DNA from: an uncultured Chloroflexales bacterium
GTDB taxonomy: Bacteria; Chloroflexota; Chloroflexia; Chloroflexales; Chloroflexaceae
Assembly (NCBI GenBank): GCA_937918935.1
Contig: CAKZSI010000030.1
Coordinates: 62,001-126,000 of the forward strand
Length of the DNA: 64,000 nt
Direction of reading: 5' to 3'
Made by a program: the position numbers and the translations under genes. Shown one piece after another: positions 1 to 9,256 of the stretch. The notes under the pieces are model-generated. The model searched no databases and was not told the origin of the DNA. It was given only the letters and a program-made list of their open reading frames with translations. Every line of letters starts with the position of its first letter. The first letter of the stretch is position 1.

Positions 1-1
1 A

Positions 2-1057
2 GTTCTGGGCGCCATCGAGGCGGGCGCGGCGCCACGAGCGGAGGCTGTTGCCGCCAGGCCCCCGGTTACGGCCCCGGTTGAACCGGAGATGCGCGAGGCG
101 GAGATGCCCGGCGGCAATGGCGCGACGGTGCTGGCAACGCCAACCGCGCAGCGCGTGGCCGCGGAGTACGCGGTGGATCTGCGGGAGGTGGCGGGCACCG
201 GACCGGGCGGGCGGATCACCAAAGAGGACGTGCTGCGCAGCGTTCAGGGGCCAGCCAGGACGCCACCCGCGCCGGTGGCCGCCACTCCCGCTGCCGTAGC
301 GCCAGCACCTGCACCCGCGCCGGCAGCCCGCCCCGTGGCGCCGGCACCCGCCTCCGGGCGCCACGAGGAGCGCCAGCGCCTCAGCCGGCGCCGTCTGACC
401 ATCGCCCGCCGGCTCGTCGAGGCCCAGCAGACTGCGGCGATGCTCACTACGTTCAACGAAGTAGATATGAGCGCGGTCATGGAACTCCGCAAGCGGCGCA
501 AGGACGCCTTTAAGGAACGCCACGGGGTGAGCCTGGGCTTCATGTCCTTCTTCACCCGCGCTGTCGTCGGGGCGCTGAAAGCCTTTCCCATGGTCAACGC
601 CGAGTTGCAGGGCGATGAAGTCGTGGTGAAGTACTACTACGACATCGGCGTGGCCGTGGGTGTCGAGGAAGGGCTGGTGGTGCCGGTCGTGCGCGACGCT
701 GACCGCAAGAGCTTCGCCCAACTCGAGCAGGAGATCGCCGACCTGGCCCGCCGCGCCCGCGAGGGGACCCTGAGCCTCGCCGATCTGCAGGGCGGCACCT
801 TTACCATCACCAACGGCGGCGTCTATGGCTCGCTGCTCTCCACGCCCATCCTGAACACGCCTCAGGTCGGCATTCTTGGCATGCACAAGATCGAAGAACG
901 GCCCGTGGTGGTCAACGGGCAGATCGTCATTCGCCCGATGATGTACCTGGCCCTGAGTTACGACCATCGGCTGATTGACGGCAGCACTGCGGTACGTTTC
1001 CTGGTGCGGGTGAAGGAGTTGATCGAGGATCCAGAGGCGTTGCTGCTGGAGGGGTAG
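2..1057 (+). CDS. 2-oxoacid dehydrogenase E2 (dihydrolipoamide acyltransferase), 5' partial
   Basis: This is the E2 core of a pyruvate or branched-chain 2-oxoacid dehydrogenase complex, which moves the acyl group from lipoyl-lysine to CoA. The frame is open to the left edge. The first residues (VLGAIEAG) read as the end of a lipoyl domain, so the lipoyl lysine lies outside the window. A peripheral E3-binding domain follows at about residues 45-82 ([13 protein letters not shown], then [13 protein letters not shown]). A Pro/Ala linker leads to the catalytic domain, which ends with the active-site signature SYDHRLIDG near residue 320. ATG codons at position 89 and later are internal. Which 2-oxoacid is used cannot be told from the fragment; E1 genes would be expected upstream. 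Confidence 0.93.
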   Translation, partial: VLGAIEAGAAPRAEAVAARPPVTAPVEPEMREAEMPGGNGATVLATPTAQRVAAEYAVDLREVAGTGPGGRITKEDVLRSVQGPARTPPAPVAATPAAVAPAPAPAPAARPVAPAPASGRHEERQRLSRRRLTIARRLVEAQQTAAMLTTFNEVDMSAVMELRKRRKDAFKERHGVSLGFMSFFTRAVVGALKAFPMVNAELQGDEVVVKYYYDIGVAVGVEEGLVVPVVRDADRKSFAQLEQEIADLARRAREGTLSLADLQGGTFTITNGGVYGSLLSTPILNTPQVGILGMHKIEERPVVVNGQIVIRPMMYLALSYDHRLIDGSTAVRFLVRVKELIEDPEALLLEG

Positions 1058-1073
1058 GCCCCCCAGCAGACAG

Positions 1074-1104
1074 GGGGTAGGGAAACCGGTTTCCCCACCC
1101 TCCC
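1074..1104. repeat. Dispersed palindrome family A, copy 1
   Basis: An intergenic palindrome built on GGGAAACCGGTTTCCCC, just after the E2 stop codon. It is followed about 55 bp later by a family B palindrome, so this gap carries the composite arrangement seen elsewhere in the window. Confidence 0.7.
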
Positions 1105-1154
1105 ATAACCGGCCACATTCACGGCAGAACGACAGGACAGCAAAGAGTTATCCC

Positions 1155-1173
1155 GGGAGGGCATGGCCCTCCC
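1155..1173. repeat. Dispersed palindrome family B, copy 1
   Basis: A perfect inverted repeat, GGGAGGGC-ATG-GCCCTCCC, between the convergent E2 and secreted-protein genes. It could act as a bidirectional transcription stop, but no T-run follows. Confidence 0.7.
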
Positions 1174-1188
1174 AGAACCCCCCCATCG

Positions 1189-2058
1189 TTACCGGCCGTA
1201 GCGCCACTGGTAGTAGTGCAGACCAACGTTACCCATCTCGACGCGGAAGGCGGGCGGGTTAGCGGGGTTATAGGTCAGCACGCGGCGCTCGAAGACCTGG
1301 AAGAGGATAGGCGTCTCCTTGCCGCCGACCCTGGACTTGACCCAGTAAGCCCCGGTGACGGGCAGTCCGAAGACGAAGAGCGGATCGTAGACCCGTCCGA
1401 TCACGTTACGCCCTCCCTCGGTGACCAGCCCCCGCTGATTCATAAAGTCAATAAAGACCTTCGCCACACCGTGGTTGTTGTCACCCAGCACCAGGATGGT
1501 GTTGGGGTCGTTGACGAAATCGTTGAAGCCGGTGATCGAACCATCGGGGTTGAGGAAGCCGGTTGCGGGCCGGCCCAGATCATTCGGGTTGACGGCGCCG
1601 GGGCTCTGGTAGACCGGCAGCAGATCGGCATAGGTTGGGAACTGCCCGGGGTCGCCAATGGCGCTGATGCGGGCGGGGCCGCGCTGCTCAAAGCGGTTAT
1701 TGCCCAGTTGCATACGTCCGGTCATCATCTCGATCGGCAGCAGGCCATTGGTAACGTACCAGAGACTGTTGGGATTCGCGGTAGGATCATTGATCTCCAT
1801 GCGGCTCTTATCGAAGTACTGCACGGTGCGCAAACCGTCAATGCCTTCGATATACGTTTCGCGCATGATTCCACTGATGGGCGCGGGGCCCCACGTCCAG
1901 GAACGATCGGTCAGGCCCTGAGCGACGGGATAATCCTGGCGAGTCCAGACACGCAGAAAGCTCTCGTTGCCGATTGCGGGCGCGGCCAGCGCCGGCTGCA
2001 GGGCCAGCAGGGCGGCGGTCAACATCGCGAACACGCTGGCAAGAACGGTCCGTTTCAT
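1189..2058 (-). CDS. Secreted protein of unknown function with RSWxWGP-type domain
   Basis: This is a 289-residue exported protein. The start at 2058 is set by a strong AGGAGG ribosome binding site and by a typical signal peptide (MKRTVLASV, hydrophobic stretch, ending near ALAAP). An ATG-less extension upstream covers non-coding repeat sequence and is not used. The mature part has conserved blocks RVWTRQD, RSWTWGP, GLRTVQYFDKSRMEIN, VTNGLLP and, near the C-terminus, RRVLTYNPANPP and VEMGNVGLHYYQWRYG. The same blocks recur in the same order in the N-terminal half of the 625-residue protein at 17842-19719, so the two are paralogues. I do not recognise a biochemical function. The Trp/Tyr-rich content and export suggest an extracellular binding or structural role (inference). 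Confidence 0.85.
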   Translation of the reverse strand: MKRTVLASVFAMLTAALLALQPALAAPAIGNESFLRVWTRQDYPVAQGLTDRSWTWGPAPISGIMRETYIEGIDGLRTVQYFDKSRMEINDPTANPNSLWYVTNGLLPIEMMTGRMQLGNNRFEQRGPARISAIGDPGQFPTYADLLPVYQSPGAVNPNDLGRPATGFLNPDGSITGFNDFVNDPNTILVLGDNNHGVAKVFIDFMNQRGLVTEGGRNVIGRVYDPLFVFGLPVTGAYWVKSRVGGKETPILFQVFERRVLTYNPANPPAFRVEMGNVGLHYYQWRYGR

Positions 2059-2370
2059 CGCACACCTCCTGAGAGTTGATCTGGATGCGCGCCGGTGGCG
2101 CGCACCGACGGGCCAGACTGGTTCCGATGGGGTCGCGATCGCCGGAACCTGAGCGATATTGCGGCCATCTTCAGCATAGCACGGAGGGGCGTGGATGGCG
2201 ATCACAGACGGGGCATGGCTGTCTGATGAACAGGCAACAGGGGCGTGAGATCGGTGATAGGCGGGGCCCAGGACATGGTTTCGCTGCGCGGCCTTCCAGG
2301 TTGCCGTTCGAGGGCGGTGTTCGAACGGTAAGGCAGAAGTAAGCCCCACACCCCTTCCCCTGGCGGGGGC

Positions 2371-2393
2371 GTGGAGAAACCGGGTTTCCCCAC
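2371..2393. repeat. Dispersed palindrome family A, copy 2
   Basis: GTGGAGAAACC-G-GGTTTCCCCAC, an almost perfect inverted repeat matching the family A core, in an intergenic region. Confidence 0.7.
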
Positions 2394-2490
2394 CTCGTCG
2401 AACCGGCCCAGGACATACCCCCCCATGGTATGAGGCAGGGGTAGTTTTCCCCACCCGATCGGGTACGCCCATCACAACCCATTCTGAGCG

Positions 2491-2519
2491 TTGTGATCTC
2501 AGATCGATTCTGGCATACT
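2491..2519 (+). promoter_or_regulatory. Possible sigma-70 promoter
   Basis: TTGTGA and CATACT separated by 17 bases, about 250 bases upstream of the transposase remnant. This rests on sequence match only. Confidence 0.35.
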
Positions 2520-2770
2520 CTCGATAAGCATACGTTTCGCGTTAGCTGATCGCGCTGTGTTTGCGCCGGACCCCTTCCTGGGAGGGCGTCAGGGATGGGT
2601 TGCGCCGTTGGAAGAACCACGCTTCTCCTTCACGCTTTGGAGAAGCGCAGGGTGTGTAAATGCGCCCTGGTCCCGAGCGGTTCCGTCCAGGGCCGCGTAG
2701 CGACACGATATCAACACTACGGCTGAGGCACTGGCGGTCATTGGCCTCTCGCGAAGGCAGTGCGGCAGCG

Positions 2771-3328
2771 ATGGAGTTGACCGCGTCACTCAAGGAGCTG
2801 CTGATCGAAACGGCGCGCAAGCTCAAGGGGCGCGATCGCCGGCGTTTTATGGCGCTCACCGTCAAGGAGCTTGGACCGGGTGGCCAGCGTCTGGCGGAAC
2901 GCGAACTGGGCTGGAGCCGGGTGACCATCCGCAAGGGCCTGCGTGAGCTTGCGATGGGTGAAACAGATCTGAGCCTGCCCGCGACCCACGGACGGCACCG
3001 CGCCGAAGAGCATTTGCCGCGGCTCCTGGCTGACATCTGCACGCTGATTGAACAGCAGCGGCGCGTGGATCCCGACCCGCAGTGCAGCCACGACCCGCGC
3101 GTGGCCTGCCTGAGCGCGGCGGAAGTGCGCCGCCGCCTGATGAGCGACTTTGGCTACACTGATGATGAACTGCCAACCGTCCAGACCATTGCCGCCAAAC
3201 TCAAGACCCTGGGCTACTTCCCCCGGCGCTCGCTGCACACGCAGGCGCCAAAGTCGTCCTCCCGCGGATCGAAAACCCAAAAAACAATCTATCCCAGCCG
3301 CGCATCCTCCGAGGGCATCGAAGGGTAA
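2771..3328 (+). pseudogene. Transposase N-terminal remnant (ISAzo13-like)
   Basis: A 185-codon frame beginning at ATG 2771; a longer frame from 2660 has no support. Residues 10-60 (KGRDRRRFMALTVKELGPGG, then WSRVTIRKGLREL) and 95-160 (an S-A-E-V-R-R-RL segment followed by TVQTIAAKLKTLGY) match my recollection of the N-terminal half of ISAzo13-family transposases, including the GGxxxVA-like helix and the tVxxlLxxLGY segment. The family is normally more than twice as long and carries its catalytic acidic residues in the second half. Here the frame ends in SKTQKTIYPSRASS, where family members continue with a KTQPxKKIP-like stretch, so the protein looks shifted and truncated. AT-rich non-coding DNA follows. 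The family assignment is from memory and moderate in strength. Confidence 0.6.
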
Positions 3329-3835
3329 GACAGGGTATTCTAATCGCATTCCCCCTCTCACAATGGCAATATAATCGAACATTATACCGCAAAGGTGGGA
3401 TAATTGTTTCTTTTAAACCCTATAGCTATTGACGCCTCGCGCGTAAAGTTGTCAACTCACAACTAAACACAATGGATAATGGTCTTGAAAAAGATTCTTA
3501 CCCTGCTATATTTCGGCTCAACGACGGTGCGGACACCAACCTCCAATTGTGAAACGAATAACTCCGAAAAGGAAGACGCCCGAAGGGGTATAATATCAAA
3601 CCCCGTTCGCTAGTGTGCAGCCTTTTCGCGTGGAGGGATAGGGCTTTCTGTCCAGATATCCCTTCCTGCACACAAACGTAGCGGATTTGATATAACTCCG
3701 GCAGGTATCGGACGTTTCGGGATCAGTGCGGCGAGGTCGCAGCAGCGGACTGGCATGGGTTTGTGTGCGCATCTGCGCGAGCGTTGAGGTATGACCTGCG
3801 GCGAGAAACGGTAGTGCAACGAAGGAGCAGAGGTT
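3329..3835. other. AT-rich gene-free stretch upstream of the iron-sulfur gene
   Basis: About 500 bases without a gene. Positions 3340-3600 are clearly richer in A+T than the surroundings, which may reflect leftover transposon DNA or a promoter region. A small dyad, GTTGT-N6-ACAAC, lies near 3448-3465, and a good -10 match, TATAAT, lies at 3589-3594 without a clear -35. Confidence 0.55.
3485..3512 (+). promoter_or_regulatory. Candidate promoter for the iron-sulfur oxidoreductase operon
   Basis: TTGAAA and TATATT spaced by 16 bases in the AT-rich region, about 320 bases before the ATG at 3836. The TATAAT at 3589-3594 is an alternative -10. Confidence 0.4.
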
Positions 3836-5353
3836 ATGGAAGGTGAGCTGAAGGCATTCGTCGAGTCTCTGGAGCGCAACATGACCCCGGAAGACGTGAT
3901 TACGCTCGAAGCCTGCATTGATTGCAAGCTGTGCGGTCATGCCTGCGCCTGGTACCTCGCAACCGGCGATGAGAAGCTCCACCCGACCTACAAAACCGAA
4001 CTCATCCGCGATGTGTACCACTCGTACATGACCCTGGAGGGCCGGGTCGCCACGACGCTTGGGCTGCGTAAGGCGCCGACCCTCGAGGATGTCCGCGAAC
4101 GGATGCAGGCATTCTGGCAGTGTACTGCCTGCGGCCGCTGTACCCTGACCTGCCCGCTCGGATTAAGCACCCGGCGCATCGTGCGCCTGGCGCGGGCGGC
4201 CTATACCGACGCGGGTCTCAGCCTTGTCAATCCTACCATCAAGTCCATCGTTGAAAACACCGACAATCTGCGGCACAGCTTTGGCCTGACCATTCCGCAG
4301 GTCATCGGGCGGGTTGGTCTGTTCCTCCAGAATGAGGGCATCGAGGTGCCCGTGGACGTGCACGGCGCCGATATGCTCTTCGTCTGCCCGGCTGCCGGCA
4401 ACACCAAGATCCCTGACTACGGGATCAAGATGGTCAAGATCCTCAATGCCGCTGGCGTGAGCTACACTGTTTCACCGCGTGTTGTTGACACCGGCACCGA
4501 GATTGACCACATCGCCGTGCATCACAACCTGTCACGGGTGATGCTCGAAGAGTGGGAGGAAGAGGCCGATCGGCTGGGGGTCAAGCAGATCCTGCTGGTG
4601 GAATGCGGGTGCGATGCGCGCACCCTCTACGCCGAGGCTTCCGAGACCCTCGGACGGCCCTTCAAGTACCCGGTGGTCAGCGTGGACGCGCTGATGCTGG
4701 AGCTGATCAAGGATGGCCGCCTGCCGGTCGAACCGTTGAACACCCGGATCACCCTGCACGACCCCTGTTACGCCACCCGTCTCTCCGGTCTGGGCGAGAT
4801 CTTCCGCGAGATCCTGAGCTACGTCACCACCGACTTCGTGGAGATGACGCCCAACCGCGAGTACAACTACTGCTGCAACGGCGGCGCGGGCGGTATGCGC
4901 CTGCCTGAGAACACGGAGCTGCGGCGCAAGATCTCGGTGTTGAAGGCCAACCAGATCCAGCTTACGGGTGCGGAGCTTGTGACAACGCCCTGCGTGGTCT
5001 GCTCGCTGTCGCTGGAGGACACCTGCAACGTCTACGGGCTGGCGCAGCCGGGCGAGCGGATGGTGCAGGTGCTGTTCGAGGTGGTCTACGACGCCATGGA
5101 GCAGGCCCTGGCCCGCCGCGGCGAACTCGACCGGATGTACATGCCCGCCGAGTTGATCGGACGGGACCCGGACTACTTCGACGCTCACAGCATCGGGGGC
5201 CGCCTGGCGATGCTGGCCCACCGGCCGGACTTTGGCGAACTGGTGGACTGGCTGGAGCAGGACCCGATTGTCAAGCGCTTTGCCGCCACGCACCCTGATG
5301 TGAAGGACCAACTGCATGGCCTGCGCGAGCTGGCTGAGTGCCCGAACTGCTGA
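3836..5353 (+). CDS. (Fe-S)-binding oxidoreductase subunit, HdrD/DsrK-like
   Basis: A 505-residue cytoplasmic iron-sulfur protein likely to pass electrons to or from the quinone pool through the membrane protein encoded next. Two classical 4Fe-4S motifs are visible: CIDCKLCGHAC near residue 25 and CTACGRCTLTCP near residue 96. The C-terminal half has two cysteine-rich CCG-type domains. The first is degenerate (VECGCDART); the second is complete (HDPCYATR, YNYCCNGGAGG, TPCVVCSLS), as in heterodisulfide reductase HdrD and DsrK. The start has an RBS (GGAGCAGAGGTT). The gap to the next gene is about 20 bases, so they form an operon. The physiological donor is unknown, and no sulfite reductase or heterodisulfide reductase genes are present nearby. 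Confidence 0.88.
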   Translation: MEGELKAFVESLERNMTPEDVITLEACIDCKLCGHACAWYLATGDEKLHPTYKTELIRDVYHSYMTLEGRVATTLGLRKAPTLEDVRERMQAFWQCTACGRCTLTCPLGLSTRRIVRLARAAYTDAGLSLVNPTIKSIVENTDNLRHSFGLTIPQVIGRVGLFLQNEGIEVPVDVHGADMLFVCPAAGNTKIPDYGIKMVKILNAAGVSYTVSPRVVDTGTEIDHIAVHHNLSRVMLEEWEEEADRLGVKQILLVECGCDARTLYAEASETLGRPFKYPVVSVDALMLELIKDGRLPVEPLNTRITLHDPCYATRLSGLGEIFREILSYVTTDFVEMTPNREYNYCCNGGAGGMRLPENTELRRKISVLKANQIQLTGAELVTTPCVVCSLSLEDTCNVYGLAQPGERMVQVLFEVVYDAMEQALARRGELDRMYMPAELIGRDPDYFDAHSIGGRLAMLAHRPDFGELVDWLEQDPIVKRFAATHPDVKDQLHGLRELAECPNC

Positions 5354-5373
5354 CAGAGAAAGGAGGCCCTGCG

Positions 5374-6195
5374 ATGCTCATCACTATTCTGGACATCGTT
5401 GCGCCCATCGTCTTCACCATCTTTCTTGTCGGGTTGGGATTGCGCCTGTGGCGTCTGCTCAAGGCCCTGCTCTTCCGCCAGCACTTCCGGGGTGTCACGC
5501 CACAGTTCATCGGCGCCCCGCCGCGCATGCCGCTAGGGGCGGCGCTCAAGGCGGTGCTGCTCGGCCCGTTCGCCCACTTCCACCGCAAATCCAACTCGCT
5601 CTGGGGCTACGGCCTGATCGCCTACCACATCGCCATCATCACCGAGGTCACCGGCTATACGCTCTCGGCGCTGATCCTGGGCGCGCGCCTGCTGGCAGGC
5701 CAGCCTGTGCCCGACGTGGCCCGGCACCTCGAACACAGCCACAACACCAGTCCCTCTAACCTGCTGGCGATCATCTTCGGGAACGGAGAGGCGTTGCAGT
5801 CCCACTTCCTCTTCGGCAGCCTGGCGCCGGTCTTCGTCACCGTGACCTGGGTGGCGGTCGGCTTTGCCGTGGTCGGGAACATGGCCCTGATGATCACCCT
5901 GCTGCGCCGGCGCAGTTCGGCGATCGTCGCCGATATGGACGAGGCGTCGCGGGGCGTGCGCGTCGCCGGGCGCCGGCCCTGGGACCGCATGCTCGTGCGG
6001 ACGCTGATCTTCTGCATCATCTGGACGGAGCTGTTCGCCCGGCTGGAACTTGTGCCGGGGATCGTGTTCGTGCACGCGGCCCTTGGTCTGGCGCTCTTTA
6101 CCCTCTTCCCGTTCACCTACCTCTTCCATATGGTGTACGGCTTCTTCGCCGTGGCCGTGGCCACCCGCCGGCGGATGGTGGGGACGATTGCGTAG
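5374..6195 (+). CDS. Membrane heme-b subunit, NarI/DsrM-like
   Basis: A 273-residue integral membrane protein of the respiratory nitrate reductase gamma-subunit type, expected to bind b hemes and exchange electrons with quinone. I chose ATG 5374 (MLITILDIV) because AAAGGAGG precedes it; an in-frame ATG at 5338 overlaps the previous gene and lacks an RBS. Five or so hydrophobic segments are visible, with candidate heme-ligand histidines in YHIAIITEV and FHMVYGFF. It directly follows the iron-sulfur subunit, as in DsrMK- and HmcEF-type pairs. The function of this particular pair is not established. Confidence 0.85.
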   Translation: MLITILDIVAPIVFTIFLVGLGLRLWRLLKALLFRQHFRGVTPQFIGAPPRMPLGAALKAVLLGPFAHFHRKSNSLWGYGLIAYHIAIITEVTGYTLSALILGARLLAGQPVPDVARHLEHSHNTSPSNLLAIIFGNGEALQSHFLFGSLAPVFVTVTWVAVGFAVVGNMALMITLLRRRSSAIVADMDEASRGVRVAGRRPWDRMLVRTLIFCIIWTELFARLELVPGIVFVHAALGLALFTLFPFTYLFHMVYGFFAVAVATRRRMVGTIA

Positions 6196-6262
6196 GTGTG
6201 GAGGTGTGGAGGTGTGGAGGTGTGGAGTCGAAAATACCTCTACACCTCCACACTACCCTACG
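6193..6262. repeat. Tandem GGAGGTGT element at a convergent junction, copy 1
   Basis: Four tandem GGAGGTGT-like units on the left and a complementary CTACACCTCCACACT stretch on the right form a large imperfect hairpin exactly between the heme-b gene and acnA, which converge here. The same element lies at another convergent junction (55737-55839). A bidirectional transcription stop is the simplest reading (inference). Confidence 0.75.
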
Positions 6263-9005
6263 CTCCCCGGGCGGGTTGCTTCGACTCCGCCAGGAGCTGG
6301 CGCAGCACGTACTGCAGGATGCCGCCGTGGATGTAGTACTGCAGCTCCTGAGGCGTGTCAATCCTGGCGATCACCTCGAACGTCTTGACCGTATCATTGT
6401 CGCCGGTAGCGCGCACGGTGAGCGCGCGTCCACTGGCAAACCCCGACGCTACGGCCTCCTGGAGCCCAGGAATGTCGTAGACCTCGCGCCCGGTCAGGCC
6501 GAGGCTCTCGGCGCTCTCCCCTGGCTTGAATTGCAGCGGCAGAATGCCCATACCGACCAGGTTCGAGCGGTGGATGCGCTCGAAGCTCTGGGCAATCACC
6601 GCCTTGATGCCCTGGAGGTACGGCCCTTTGGCGGCCCAGTCGCGGCTGGAGCCTGAGCCATACTCCTTGCCGGCGATAACCAGCAGCGGCGTCCCATCGG
6701 CCTTGTAGCGCATAGCTGCGTCGTAGAGCGGAAGAATCTCGCCGGTGGGCAGGTAGGGGGCAAACCCGCCCTCGGTGCCGGGGGCCAGGCGATTCCGCAG
6801 GCGCACATTGGCGAAGGTGCCGCGGACCATCACCTCATCATTGCCACGGCGCGATCCGTAGCTGTTGAAGTCTTTCGGCTCGATGCCGCGCTCGATGAGG
6901 TAACGGCCGGCGGGCGAAGTGGCTTTGATACTCCCCGCGGGCGAGATATGGTCGGTGGTAATGCTATCGCCAAGCAACGCCAGCACCCGCGCGCCCTCGA
7001 TCTCAGGCACCCGTGAAGGCGGCTCCTCGGGCATCTGGTCGAAATACGGCGGCCGGCGCACATAGGTGCTCTGCGGATCCCAGGCGAAGCGGTCGCCGGT
7101 CGGCACGTCCAGGTTCTCCCAGTGCTCGTCACCGATGAAGATCTGCGCGTAGCTGCGCCGGAACATCTCCGATTGGATCGCCGCGTCAATCGTCTGCTGG
7201 ATCTCCGCATGGCTCGGCCAGATATCCTTGAGGAACACCGGCTGGCCATCGGCGCCCACGCCCAGAGGCTCGCTGGTCAGGTCAATATCAATGCGCCCGG
7301 CCAGAGCAAAGGCCACCACCAGCGGCGGGCTCATCAAGAAGTTGGCCTTCACCTCCGACTGCACGCGGCCCTCGAAGTTGCGGTTCCCCGAGAGCACCGA
7401 GGCGACCACCAGGTTGCCCTGCTCGACCGCCTGTGAGACCGGCTCGGGCAGGGGGCCCGAGTTGCCGATGCAGGTGGTGCAACCGTAGCCAACGGTGTTG
7501 AAGCGCAACTGGTTGAGGTACGGGGTCAGCCCGGCGCGGTCGAGGTACTCGGTCACCACCCTGGAACCGGGGGCGAGCGAGGTCTTGACCCAGGGCTTAA
7601 CGCGCAGCCCCTTCTCGACGGCCTTTTTCGCCAGGAGACCGGCGCCGACCATCACCGAGGGGTTCGAGGTATTGGTGCAACTGGTGATGGCGGCAATCAC
7701 CACCGAGCCGTGGCCCAACTCAACCGTCTCGCCATCAACAGTGCAGGGCACGCGCGCCTGCAACGCGGCGGGGTCAACCTCACCCTTCGGGCTGAGGATG
7801 CCCGGGAGTGCGCCGGTAAACACCGGGCCGACCTTGCTCAACGCCGCGCGATCCTGGGGGCGGCGGGGGCCGGCCACGCTCGGCTCGACGCTGCCCAGAT
7901 CCAGCTCGAGAACATCGGAATACTCCGCGTCGGGCGCATGCTCGTCGTGGAAAAGGCCCTGCGTCCTGAAGTAGGCCTCGACCAGGGCGACCCGCTCGGC
8001 CGGACGGCCCGAGAAGCGCAGGTAGCGCAGGGTCTCGGCGTCCACCGGGAAGATGCCGCAGGTCGCGCCGTACTCGGGAGCCATATTGGCGATGGTGGCG
8101 CGGTCGGCCAGGGTGAGAGCGGCAAGACCGGGCCCGAAGAACTCCACAAACTTGCCCACCACCCCTTTCTGGCGCAGCATCTGGGTCACGGTAAGCACCA
8201 GGTCGGTGGCGGTGGCGCCCTCGGGCAGACTGCCGAAGAGCTTGAAGCCGACCACCTGGGGAATGAGCATGGAGACCGGCTGGCCAAGCATGGCGGCCTC
8301 GGCCTCGATACCGCCGACGCCCCAGCCGAGCACGCCAAGGCCGTTGATCATCGTCGTGTGGCTATCGGTGCCGACCAGGGTATCGGGGTACGCCTGCACC
8401 GGACCGGTGGCGCGGGGGTTCTCGTCGCTGGAAAAGACCACGCGAGCCAGATACTCCAGGTTAACCTGATGAACGATGCCGTTGCCAGGGGGCACAACCT
8501 TGAAGTTCTGGAAGGCGGTCTGGCCCCAGCGGAGGAAGGCATAGCGTTCCTTGTTACGCTGGAACTCCAGATCGCGGTTGATCAACAACGCCGCCTCGGT
8601 GCCATAGGCATCCACCTGCACCGAGTGGTCAATCACCAGTTCCACCGGCTGCAAAGGATTGATGAGCGCCGGATCACCGCCCATCGCGGCCATCGCGTCA
8701 CGCATGGCCGCCAGGTCAACCACACAGGGCACGCCGGTAAAATCCTGCAGAATAACGCGCGCGGGGGTAAAGGCCACTTCCCGCTCAGGCTCGGCCCGCG
8801 GGTCCCAGTTGGCAAGGGCCAGGACATCATCGGCGGTCACCGTGCGGCCGTTCTCGGTACGCAGCAGATTTTCGAGCAGAATACGCAGACTGTAGGGCAA
8901 ATGCTCGAGGGTTACCCCGTACCGCGCCAGGCTGTCAAGCCGGTAGATTTCGTATTCGTTGCCACCAACCCGAAGCGTGGAGCGAGCGCCAAAACTGTTG
9001 TTCAT
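6258..9005 (-). CDS. acnA: Aconitate hydratase
   Basis: A 915-residue aconitase A-type enzyme that isomerises citrate to isocitrate through a 4Fe-4S cluster in the TCA cycle. The length fits bacterial AcnA. Cluster cysteines are seen in [14 protein letters not shown] and in [14 protein letters not shown]. The C-terminal swivel domain has the expected [13 protein letters not shown] arginine/serine motif. Start codon 9005 has an AGGAGACTCC ribosome binding region. The stop lies inside the hairpin-forming GGAGGTGT element that separates it from the convergent heme-b gene. No dedicated regulator is adjacent. Confidence 0.97.
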   Translation of the reverse strand: MNNSFGARSTLRVGGNEYEIYRLDSLARYGVTLEHLPYSLRILLENLLRTENGRTVTADDVLALANWDPRAEPEREVAFTPARVILQDFTGVPCVVDLAAMRDAMAAMGGDPALINPLQPVELVIDHSVQVDAYGTEAALLINRDLEFQRNKERYAFLRWGQTAFQNFKVVPPGNGIVHQVNLEYLARVVFSSDENPRATGPVQAYPDTLVGTDSHTTMINGLGVLGWGVGGIEAEAAMLGQPVSMLIPQVVGFKLFGSLPEGATATDLVLTVTQMLRQKGVVGKFVEFFGPGLAALTLADRATIANMAPEYGATCGIFPVDAETLRYLRFSGRPAERVALVEAYFRTQGLFHDEHAPDAEYSDVLELDLGSVEPSVAGPRRPQDRAALSKVGPVFTGALPGILSPKGEVDPAALQARVPCTVDGETVELGHGSVVIAAITSCTNTSNPSVMVGAGLLAKKAVEKGLRVKPWVKTSLAPGSRVVTEYLDRAGLTPYLNQLRFNTVGYGCTTCIGNSGPLPEPVSQAVEQGNLVVASVLSGNRNFEGRVQSEVKANFLMSPPLVVAFALAGRIDIDLTSEPLGVGADGQPVFLKDIWPSHAEIQQTIDAAIQSEMFRRSYAQIFIGDEHWENLDVPTGDRFAWDPQSTYVRRPPYFDQMPEEPPSRVPEIEGARVLALLGDSITTDHISPAGSIKATSPAGRYLIERGIEPKDFNSYGSRRGNDEVMVRGTFANVRLRNRLAPGTEGGFAPYLPTGEILPLYDAAMRYKADGTPLLVIAGKEYGSGSSRDWAAKGPYLQGIKAVIAQSFERIHRSNLVGMGILPLQFKPGESAESLGLTGREVYDIPGLQEAVASGFASGRALTVRATGDNDTVKTFEVIARIDTPQELQYYIHGGILQYVLRQLLAESKQPARGA

Positions 9006-9046
9006 TTGGAGTCTCCTGCCATAAACAAAAGTAGCTGAAGAAGTAC

Positions 9047-9065
9047 GGGGAAACCAGGTTTACCC
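9047..9065. repeat. Dispersed palindrome family A, copy 3
   Basis: GGGGAAACCAGGTTTACCC upstream of acnA, with one mismatch to the family A core. Confidence 0.65.
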
Positions 9066-9127
9066 ATGCTCCCCTCCCCCTGCCGAATGGGAGGACGCCT
9101 GCGGCCCCGGGGCCGGCTGGCAGGGTA

Positions 9128-9149
9128 CGAGGAAAACAGGTTTCCCCTA
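9128..9149. repeat. Dispersed palindrome family A, copy 4
   Basis: CGAGGAAAACAGGTTTCCCC, only about 65 bases from copy 3. Two copies therefore sit in tandem in the acnA-tgt gap. Confidence 0.6.
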
Positions 9150-9256
9150 TGCCCCCGCCCGACGGGAGGTGCAGCCGCCCAGAAGCCGCATGGCTTTTCA
9201 ATGCAATCAGCTATTCGAGATTATAACACGCCGCCGGTCGGGGCCTCGACCGGGAG

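Larger units (their letters stand above)
2059..2770. other. Gene-free stretch with family A repeats
   Basis: About 700 bases with no convincing gene. It holds a family A palindrome at 2371-2393, a half copy near 2440-2456 and a possible promoter at 2491-2519. The open frames here are short, have poor starts and run through the repeats. Confidence 0.6.

Noticed and set aside
2076-2475. N-terminal extension of the secreted protein from 2475
   Set aside because: The added 139 residues come from repeat DNA and have no hydrophobic signal, while ATG 2058 has an ideal RBS and starts a signal peptide.
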